This document shows positions 7,922 through 11,969 of a stretch of DNA of 11,969 nt, one piece after another. Position 1 is the first letter of the stretch. Each line of letters begins with the position of its first letter. The DNA comes from CAYYGL01 sp964471235 (GTDB lineage Bacteria; Calditrichota; Calditrichia; RBG-13-44-9; J075). Where the stretch lies: NCBI GenBank assembly GCA_964471235.1, contig CAYYGL010000148.1, positions 1 through 11,969 of the forward strand, in the 5' to 3' direction. The notes under the pieces are model-generated. The model was not told the origin of the DNA, did no database searches, and saw only the letters and a list, made by a program, of their open reading frames with translations. The position numbers and the translations under genes were made by a program.

Positions 7922-9091
7922 CTACCCCAAAATCCGATTTATCCGCTTTACGGCAAGTGCCAGGCGTTCCGGGGGCTCTCCGGCAAAACACACCCGGATG
8001 TAATCATGAAAATCCGTACCGAAATCTTTGCCCGGTGCCACCGAAACCCCGCCCTCCAGACATTCATTAATGACCTGCCAGTAATCCCGCCCCTTTAAAT
8101 ACTCCTTTATCGAGAAAAAGAGATAATAGGCGCCTTCCGGTTCAAAAAACGTTAACCGCAGGTCTTTGGTAAACAGATGCCTCAGTTCATGACAATGTTT
8201 CACAAATCCGCCCAGCCATTGGTGACGGGTCTGCACCGGTTCAATCATCAGGTACTGCGCCAGGGTGGAAGGACTGTAAAGCTGATGCACCATCGTTTTG
8301 TTGATGTTCTTAATTACCGACGGCTCCGCCACAACATACCCGAGCCGCAATCCGGCAAACATAAACACCTTGGAGAAGGTGAAAATCGTCAGAGTTTGTT
8401 CAAACACCTCTTTTAGAGCAGCAATGGAAAAATGCTCCCGTTGGTCATAGGTCATCCCATCATAAGCTTCGTCGGAGATAATCCAGAGGCGATGTTTCCT
8501 GGCAATCCGGGCAATGGCACCGAGCTGTTCCTGAGTCAGTACCTTTCCGCTGGGATTGTTCGGTGTGTTCACATAGAGAGCCACGGTTCGATCGGTGATG
8601 AATTGTTCCAGATAAGCAGCAACATCCAATTCCGGCTGATGGTATAATTCCATATAGAACGGCGCCTCCACGACTTCTCCCCCGGCAAGCCGCACCATCC
8701 CCATAAAAAAGGGCCAGGCGGGGGTAAGCACCAACACCGCATCACCGGGGTTCAAAAGGCTCATCGTGGCAACACTCAGGGCATTGGTTGCCCCGCATGT
8801 AAGCATGATATTATCCACCGAAACCTCTATTTGATTGTCCTGGCGAATCTTCTCTGCCAGTACCACCCGCAATTCCTGAACGCCAAAAGTGTTGCAATAA
8901 CGGTTATAAAAAGGATATTGCCGGGTGAATGAGTCCTCCACCGGGAGAGGATAGACCGGGTGTAGATAAGAATCTCCGATATGCAGCCGCACCAGGTTTT
9001 CCCCCTGCTCCCGCATCTTTGGTAAAAATTTTTCGAATACCGAACCGGTTAAATGATTGATCCGGTCAGCATACTTGGGGAATTTAGGCAT
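7922..9091 (-). CDS. PLP-dependent class I/II aminotransferase
   Basis: This 389-aa cytoplasmic enzyme of fold type I PLP aminotransferases moves an amino group between an amino acid and a 2-oxo acid. Key residues of the aspartate aminotransferase superfamily are visible: TCGATNAL (98-105) at the cofactor phosphate, NTPNNPSGKVL (175-185), SDEAYDGMTYD (206-216, with the Asp that pairs with the pyridine N and the Tyr that contacts PLP O3'), FSKVFMFAGLRLGY with the Schiff-base Lys at 241 and the phosphate-binding Arg at 249, and YIRVCFAG with the substrate-carboxylate Arg at 366. Full length is present. The substrate cannot be assigned: it falls near the broad AspC/MalY-like group. An ACGGGAG ribosome site lies just before the ATG and supports this start. 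It follows rdgB on the same strand after a 50-nt gap and may be the last gene of that transcript. Confidence 0.93.
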   Translation of the reverse strand: MPKFPKYADRINHLTGSVFEKFLPKMREQGENLVRLHIGDSYLHPVYPLPVEDSFTRQYPFYNRYCNTFGVQELRVVLAEKIRQDNQIEVSVDNIMLTCGATNALSVATMSLLNPGDAVLVLTPAWPFFMGMVRLAGGEVVEAPFYMELYHQPELDVAAYLEQFITDRTVALYVNTPNNPSGKVLTQEQLGAIARIARKHRLWIISDEAYDGMTYDQREHFSIAALKEVFEQTLTIFTFSKVFMFAGLRLGYVVAEPSVIKNINKTMVHQLYSPSTLAQYLMIEPVQTRHQWLGGFVKHCHELRHLFTKDLRLTFFEPEGAYYLFFSIKEYLKGRDYWQVINECLEGGVSVAPGKDFGTDFHDYIRVCFAGEPPERLALAVKRINRILG

Positions 9092-9141
9092 GATGACTCC
9101 CGTTGATTTATTTGAAGCTCAGGAAGACAAAGACAACATCA

Positions 9142-9771
9142 TTAACATTCGAAGCCGTTGCTTTCATTTTTCCCGGACAAAACCTCCTGACGGATAATTT
9201 CCTTCGCTTTCCTAAATGCCCGGGCGCGGTGGCTAATCTGATTTTTTACCGTTTCTCCCAATTCCGCCAATGTCTGCTCATAGCCTTCCGGGATAAACAG
9301 CGGGTCGAATCCGAATCCTGCCGAACCACGGGGGAAACGGGCAATTCTCCCCCGCAACACCCCTTCCACCACCTTTTCAATCCCGGGTCCAACAATTGCC
9401 ACCACGCAACGAAATTGTGCTCCCCGATTCCCCGGTGGCACTTCTTTCATCTCTTCCAGTAATTTTTGATTATTGGCGTTATAATCTTTCTCCTTCCCGG
9501 CATAGCGGGCGGAATATAGCCCCGGTGCCCCGTTCAGGGCATCCACCTCCAGACCGGAATCATCAGCTAATGTAAGTTGATGGGTGCTCCTGAAAACCGT
9601 GCGTGCCTTAATCAAAGCATTCTCGACGAATGTGCTGCCGGTCTCTTCTATTTCCTCTATCTCGGGATAATCTAACAGGGATTCAAATCGAACTGATAAA
9701 TCTTTTAAGATGGCAACAATTTCTTTCACCTTGTGAGGATTCCGGGTACCAAGCACAATGGTTGGGTTCAT
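9142..9771 (-). CDS. rdgB: RdgB/HAM1 family XTP/dITP pyrophosphatase
   Basis: This 209-aa house-cleaning enzyme hydrolyses non-canonical purine nucleotides (XTP, ITP, dITP) to the monophosphate and pyrophosphate, keeping them out of DNA and RNA. All family landmarks are in place: the phosphate-binding LGTRNPHKVKEI (T9, N11, K14), the acidic ETGSTFVENALIKA (43-56), the catalytic LADDSGLEVDALNGAPGLYSARYAG (D70-D71), FRCVVAIV (120-127), GFGFDPLF (152-159) and the base-recognition SHRARAF (180-186). The length is normal, with a slightly extended C-terminal tail (GKNESNGFEC). An AAAAGGAAAA ribosome site precedes the ATG. It lies 58 nt downstream of the CYTH-domain gene and 50 nt upstream of the aminotransferase, all on the same strand. 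Confidence 0.96.
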   Translation of the reverse strand: MNPTIVLGTRNPHKVKEIVAILKDLSVRFESLLDYPEIEEIEETGSTFVENALIKARTVFRSTHQLTLADDSGLEVDALNGAPGLYSARYAGKEKDYNANNQKLLEEMKEVPPGNRGAQFRCVVAIVGPGIEKVVEGVLRGRIARFPRGSAGFGFDPLFIPEGYEQTLAELGETVKNQISHRARAFRKAKEIIRQEVLSGKNESNGFEC

Positions 9772-9829
9772 CGATTTTCCTTTTTATGCTACTCGCTTTC
9801 CTCAATTACCGTACAATTTCTGATTCTTC

Positions 9830-10387
9830 TCAAGGACGCCTTCGGTTAGAAGGGGTGTTGTGATTACCGATTTCCCGTCTTCGGAGGGTCAATTCAAGAT
9901 ATCCATCGGGAACCGGCTGGCTCAGGAAAGGCTGCATCCGCTCCATTACCTGACTCAGGTTTTGTTGGGAGAGCGGCTCATCGTATTCTTCGGAGATAAC
10001 TGCTTCAAACTCAAGGAACCCCCCTAATAGGGACACCTCATCTAAATGAATTCGTACATTTCGAAACATAAACAACTCCCGCCATTTTTCTACCCGGGCG
10101 AGAATGCCATATCGATCTGTATAAGTCTGTAAAGTCTGCTGCAAATCACTTATTTCGGTGAGGCTATAATCACTAATGCGCGGGGTATCGGCATCCTTCC
10201 GAAAGTACCGGATCAAAAAAGCCGGTCGTTCCTCTTCTTCTCGTATTTTGAGCCGCCCCGTTTCGCTGCGAAAATAGGTATCTACCTGCCGATGCCGGTA
10301 GATAAACTTCACTTCCGGCAGCGAAATGAGAAATTCTCTCAACCGCTGCGGTTCGGTAATCCGATATTTAATCTCGATATTTTTCAT
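9830..10387 (-). CDS. CYTH-domain protein (class IV adenylate cyclase / triphosphatase family)
   Basis: The 185-aa protein has a single CYTH domain, a triphosphate-tunnel fold that handles triphosphate substrates with divalent metal. It opens MKNIEIKYRI. The usual ExExK signature reads N-I-E-I-K here, as in the CyaB-like 'NIEIKA' branch. Next come QVDTYFRSETGRLKIREEEE (54-73), with the typical DTYF and R-x-K-x-RE tunnel residues, then FLIRYFRKD (76-84), RIHLDEVSLLGGFLEFE (112-128) and a final YLELTLRR. These match the class IV adenylate cyclase/YgiF-like pattern, but members act as cyclases, thiamine triphosphatases or inorganic triphosphatases, so the reaction cannot be fixed by sequence alone. 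No Shine-Dalgarno sequence is seen before the ATG. The protein starts right at the family's first strand, which supports this start. It sits between the FlgD-domain gene (71 nt upstream) and rdgB. Confidence 0.88.
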   Translation of the reverse strand: MKNIEIKYRITEPQRLREFLISLPEVKFIYRHRQVDTYFRSETGRLKIREEEERPAFLIRYFRKDADTPRISDYSLTEISDLQQTLQTYTDRYGILARVEKWRELFMFRNVRIHLDEVSLLGGFLEFEAVISEEYDEPLSQQNLSQVMERMQPFLSQPVPDGYLELTLRRREIGNHNTPSNRRRP

Positions 10388-10458
10388 TGGATTTTAATGC
10401 TCTATCTTCGCCATACCGGGCACCCTCTCCAGCCAAGTTGATTTCCCAGAGGTCACTG

Positions 10459-11148
10459 TCAGCGGTATACCGTAATCGTCTGCACCAGTTTTTTCGATCC
10501 ACTGTGAATCTCGCACAAATAGTTGCCGGCAGGAAGCCAACGACCGAATTCATCACGGGTCTCCCAGTTGATAACATGAAGCCCCTTCTTTAATTGCCCG
10601 GAGAAAACAGTTCGGATTTTCTTACCGTTCATTGAATAAAGGAAAATTTCAACGTCCGAACGGTCGGGAAGATAAAACCGCAGGAGGCTGGTCCGGTTCG
10701 CATTTGTGGGGTGCCCCGGAAATAAATAAATATTTCCACTCCCAAAGCGGGATGCAGGGATATTGACTTTTGAGCGGGGAATTGTGACCCACAGGGAATC
10801 CCATAACGGTTTACCGATTTTAAACCCGACCATCACTTTATATCTGCCCGGTTGAGGCGCATTTAAAATAACATCATTACCGTCGTGATTTTCGTAAAAA
10901 TCAAATATAGTGCCGTTTTTATCATGTAATTCGGCACCGATTGGAACTTGTATTTCGTTGAATCGGGAGTACACCCGCACCCGTAAATTATCCAATAAAC
11001 GCCAGCGAATAGTGCCGTGAATAAAAAAATGGCAGTCCGTTCCACCACAGCCATTTATTCGATTGTCCTGAGCAACCCGATTCGTATACCCCACCGCCAG
11101 GGCAGCGATTGTCAACAACATTGCTCCCAGCAACAATTTCAATTTCAA
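10459..11148 (-). CDS. Secreted FlgD-domain (sorting-domain-like) protein with a CxxxxCH motif
   Basis: The protein is 229 aa when started at the TTG at 11146-11148, the start preferred because AGGAGA lies 7 nt before it and it gives a clean signal peptide (MKLKLLLGAMLLTIAALAVG). The longer frame to 11217 would add 23 residues ahead of the signal. After the signal comes INGCGGTDCHFF: a C-x4-C-H motif (C34, C39, H40), reminiscent of a variant c-type haem site or a metal/disulfide site. The middle (about 45-150) looks like beta-rich Ig-type sequence (IFDFYENHDGNDVILNAPQPGRYKVMVGF). The last about 75 residues (155-229) match the FlgD Ig-like/T9SS type A sorting-domain pattern: LLRFYLPDRSDVEIFLYSMNG, then KKIRTVF, GLHVINWETRDEFGRWLPAGNYLCEI and a basic tail. 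Such C-terminal domains direct or anchor exported proteins in FCB bacteria. The rest matches nothing I recognise. It is the first gene of the minus-strand group leading to the CYTH and rdgB genes. Confidence 0.82.
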   Translation of the reverse strand: MKLKLLLGAMLLTIAALAVGYTNRVAQDNRINGCGGTDCHFFIHGTIRWRLLDNLRVRVYSRFNEIQVPIGAELHDKNGTIFDFYENHDGNDVILNAPQPGRYKVMVGFKIGKPLWDSLWVTIPRSKVNIPASRFGSGNIYLFPGHPTNANRTSLLRFYLPDRSDVEIFLYSMNGKKIRTVFSGQLKKGLHVINWETRDEFGRWLPAGNYLCEIHSGSKKLVQTITVYR

Positions 11149-11155
11149 TCTATTT

Positions 11156-11161
11156 TCTCCT
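11156..11161 (-). promoter_or_regulatory. Shine-Dalgarno site fixing a TTG start
   Basis: AGGAGA reads on the minus strand 7 nt before the TTG at 11146-11148. It is one of the best ribosome sites in the window and supports a non-ATG start for the FlgD-domain protein, in front of its hydrophobic signal peptide. Confidence 0.7.
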
Positions 11162-11208
11162 ATTGAACTCAGTAAGCAATCGGTAACCCGATAAAAACCG
11201 CGCTCTCT

Positions 11209-11236
11209 AAAATACAACCGGATTTGATGAAATCAA
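11209..11236 (-). promoter_or_regulatory. Weak candidate promoter for the FlgD-domain gene
   Basis: On the minus strand TTGATT (11231-11236) and TATTTT (11209-11214) are 16 nt apart and about 60 nt before the TTG start. Each hexamer matches consensus at about 4 of 6 positions, so this is suggestive only. A terminator at 11321-11347 isolates this gene from the tRNA locus, so it needs its own promoter. Confidence 0.25.
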
Positions 11237-11320
11237 AAACGAAATGATTGAGGATCCAACGGATAGATCTTTCCTGGAGAACAAAGGGCGTTACAGGAGA
11301 TTGGAACATCCGGAAAGACA

Positions 11321-11347
11321 AAAGGCTGTTCACCGAACAGCCTTTTT
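11321..11347. terminator. Strong bidirectional intrinsic terminator
   Basis: There is a perfect 10-bp stem, AAGGCTGTTC (11322-11331) with GAACAGCCTT (11335-11344), and a 3-nt ACC loop. It is followed by TTTTT on the plus strand and, read on the minus strand, by TTTT. On the minus strand it would end transcription coming leftward from the tRNA array. No plus-strand gene is visible just upstream that would need it. Confidence 0.85.
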
Positions 11348-11351
11348 ATCG

Positions 11352-11451
11352 NNNNNNNNNNNNNNNNNNNNNNNNNNNNNNNNNNNNNNNNNNNNNNNNN
11401 NNNNNNNNNNNNNNNNNNNNNNNNNNNNNNNNNNNNNNNNNNNNNNNNNNN
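11352..11451. other. Assembly gap (100 Ns)
   Basis: Exactly 100 undetermined bases, the usual placeholder for a scaffold gap of unknown length. It lies between the terminator and the first visible tRNA-derived repeat copy. A tandem array of near-identical units would stop an assembler here, so more repeat copies may be missing. Confidence 0.97.
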
Positions 11452-11547
11452 CGCTCCCAGGGGGACTCTCCCAACGGGATGCCTTCGGCAGAACCCCCGT
11501 TACCGGCGTGAAAGGGCCGGGCGCGTGGGAAATCATACCATAAGCGC
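11452..11547 (-). pseudogene. tRNA-Glu-like copy A with 22-nt T-loop insert
   Basis: The 96 nt align end to end with the intact tRNA-Glu (73 nt) after allowing a 22-nt insert in the T loop and one extra base in the anticodon loop. Kept are the 3' acceptor strand TGGGAGC with discriminator G and CCA (CCA itself is under the Ns), the T-stem GGGGG/CCCCC, the anticodon stem CCGGC/GCCGG and the UUC anticodon. Changed are the 5' acceptor strand (GCGCTTA, which still pairs at 6 of 7 positions if G-U pairs are counted) and the D arm, which no longer folds well. It is probably not charged as normal tRNA-Glu, but I cannot exclude an expressed tRNA-like RNA. Confidence 0.75.
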
Positions 11548-11604
11548 TACCCAAAAGAGCCGGAACGATACTCTCCGACGGCTACGAGATTGAGGGGAAA
11601 TTGG

Positions 11605-11700
11605 CGCTCCCAGGGGGACTCTCCCAACGGGATGCCTTCGGCAGAACCCCCGTTACCGGTGTGAAAGGGCCGGGGGCGTGGGAAACCAGACCATAAGCGC
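11605..11700 (-). pseudogene. tRNA-Glu-like copy B with 22-nt T-loop insert
   Basis: This copy has the same architecture as copy A: 96 nt, an identical 22-nt insert in the T loop, the UUC anticodon kept in an enlarged loop, the 3' strand TGGGAGC-G and encoded CCA at 11602-11604. The anticodon stem has lost its innermost pair (CCGG/CCGG with a loop of about 10). The D-arm region differs from the real tRNA at about 7 of 20 positions and is closer to it than copy A. It sits directly downstream of the intact tRNA-Glu in the direction of transcription. Confidence 0.75.
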
Positions 11701-11752
11701 TACCCAAAAGAACCGCAACTACTCTCCGACAGCTCCGAAATTGAGGGGAAAT

Positions 11753-11828
11753 TGGCGCTCCCAGGGGGACTCGAACCCCCGTTACCGGCGTGAAAGGCCG
11801 GGGTCCTAGGCCACTAGACGATGGGAGC
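11753..11828 (-). tRNA. tRNA-Glu (anticodon TTC)
   Basis: Read on the minus strand it is a complete cloverleaf: acceptor GCTCCCA/TGGGAGC, D arm GTCTAGTGGCCTAGGAC, anticodon arm CCGGC-CTTTCAC-GCCGG with anticodon TTC at 11792-11794, T arm GGGGG-TTCGAGT-CCCCC, discriminator G and genomically encoded CCA (11753-11755). It lies downstream of tRNA-His on the same strand, but a terminator stands between them. It is the apparent parent of the two degenerate copies to its left. Confidence 0.97.
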
Positions 11829-11832
11829 TACT

Positions 11833-11866
11833 AAAAAAGAGCCTTAAATATACATTTCCAAGGCTC
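11833..11866 (-). terminator. Intrinsic terminator after tRNA-His
   Basis: On the minus strand GAGCCTT (11860-11866) pairs perfectly with AAGGCTC (11839-11845) across a 14-nt loop, followed by TTTTTT (11833-11838). It ends just 4 nt before the tRNA-Glu 5' end. It may attenuate rather than block readthrough, since no separate tRNA-Glu promoter is obvious. A related hairpin, AGCCG...CGGCT plus CTTTT, occurs in the spacer between copies A and B. Confidence 0.7.
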
Positions 11867-11889
11867 CGATACAAGCGAAAAAAAATTTT

Positions 11890-11967
11890 TGGGGTGAGTG
11901 ATGGGACTCGAACCCACGACCCCCAGGGCCACAACCTGGTGCTCTAACCAACTGAGCTACACCCACC
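11890..11967 (-). tRNA. tRNA-His (anticodon GTG)
   Basis: On the minus strand it is a full cloverleaf with the 8-bp acceptor stem diagnostic of tRNA-His: GGTGGGTG pairs with CACTCACC, including the extra G-1 opposite C73 (one G-T pair). It has D arm GCTCAGTTGGTTAGAGC, anticodon arm CCAGG-TTGTGGC-CCTGG with anticodon GTG at 11930-11932, T arm GTGGG-TTCGAGT-CCCAT and encoded CCA (11890-11892). The promoter lies beyond the right edge. Confidence 0.97.
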
Positions 11968-11969
11968 AT

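Larger units (their letters stand above)
11452..11755 (-). repeat. Tandem array of tRNA-Glu-derived units
   Basis: There are two head-to-tail units, 11452-11604 (153 bp) and 11605-11755 (151 bp), each made of a 96-bp tRNA-Glu-like part plus a spacer. They differ by 9 substitutions and one 2-nt indel by eye. The intact tRNA-Glu gene at 11756-11828 is the third member in register, and the spacer to its right (tRNA-His to tRNA-Glu) also aligns with the unit spacers (shared TCGGAGC, CTCTTTT and GTAGC blocks on the minus strand). The array therefore looks like amplification of a 'spacer + tRNA-Glu' segment. The leftmost unit abuts the N gap. Confidence 0.9.

Noticed and set aside
9103..9462. 119-codon open frame on the plus strand
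   Set aside because: It is antisense to rdgB, whose catalytic and substrate-binding motifs are all present on the other strand.
11149..11217. Upstream ATG start of the FlgD-domain gene at 11217
   Set aside because: It would put 23 extra residues, including Cys and acidic residues, before the signal peptide. The TTG at 11148 has a strong Shine-Dalgarno sequence at the right distance.
11244..11554. Open frames spanning the N gap on both strands
   Set aside because: They exist only because Ns are read through. The bases on the right are tRNA-derived repeats and those on the left form a terminator.

Overview
The window looks like a chromosomal segment from a Gram-negative bacterium of the FCB superphylum (Bacteroidota, Calditrichota, KSB1 or a similar lineage). 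The grounds are two outer-membrane-type lipoproteins (one TPR, one DUF4292/LolB-like), a secreted protein ending in a FlgD-like C-terminal sorting domain, and the frequent lack of a clear Shine-Dalgarno sequence. The phylum is an inference. A run of exactly 100 Ns points to a scaffolded draft or metagenome assembly.

Layout. At 1-2366 (minus) a class A penicillin-binding protein is followed 15 nt later by the start of rsgA, which runs off the left edge. A divergent intergenic region of 287 bp separates these from a compact plus-strand operon (2654-6149): a TPR lipoprotein, a DUF4292-like lipoprotein and a membrane-anchored polyprenyl-phosphate-type glycosyltransferase. Next comes a 394-bp non-coding stretch with a 3 x 15 bp tandem repeat and a truncated remnant of a small DUF4258-like gene, then a second, unrelated GT2 glycosyltransferase (6544-7581). 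A 340-bp convergent spacer may hold an interspersed-repeat remnant. The minus-strand genes from 11148 down to 7922 are a FlgD-domain secreted protein with a CxxxxCH motif, a CYTH-domain protein, rdgB (XTP/dITP pyrophosphatase) and a class I/II aminotransferase. They are co-oriented, with gaps of 50-71 nt.

The right end (11321-11969) is a minus-strand tRNA locus: tRNA-His(GTG), a terminator and tRNA-Glu(TTC), both tRNAs with genomically encoded CCA. Downstream lie two tandem 96-nt copies derived from tRNA-Glu. These keep the anticodon, the 3' acceptor strand and CCA, but have a 22-nt insert made of two adjacent mini-hairpins in the T loop, an enlarged anticodon loop and an eroded D arm. They run into the N gap, which is followed by a strong bidirectional terminator. 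This tRNA-derived tandem array is the most unusual thing in the window.

Functionally, the left part serves the cell envelope (murein synthesis, lipoproteins, lipid-linked sugar transfer), and the right part is nucleotide sanitation, housekeeping and translation. No defence system, prophage or intact mobile element is visible.
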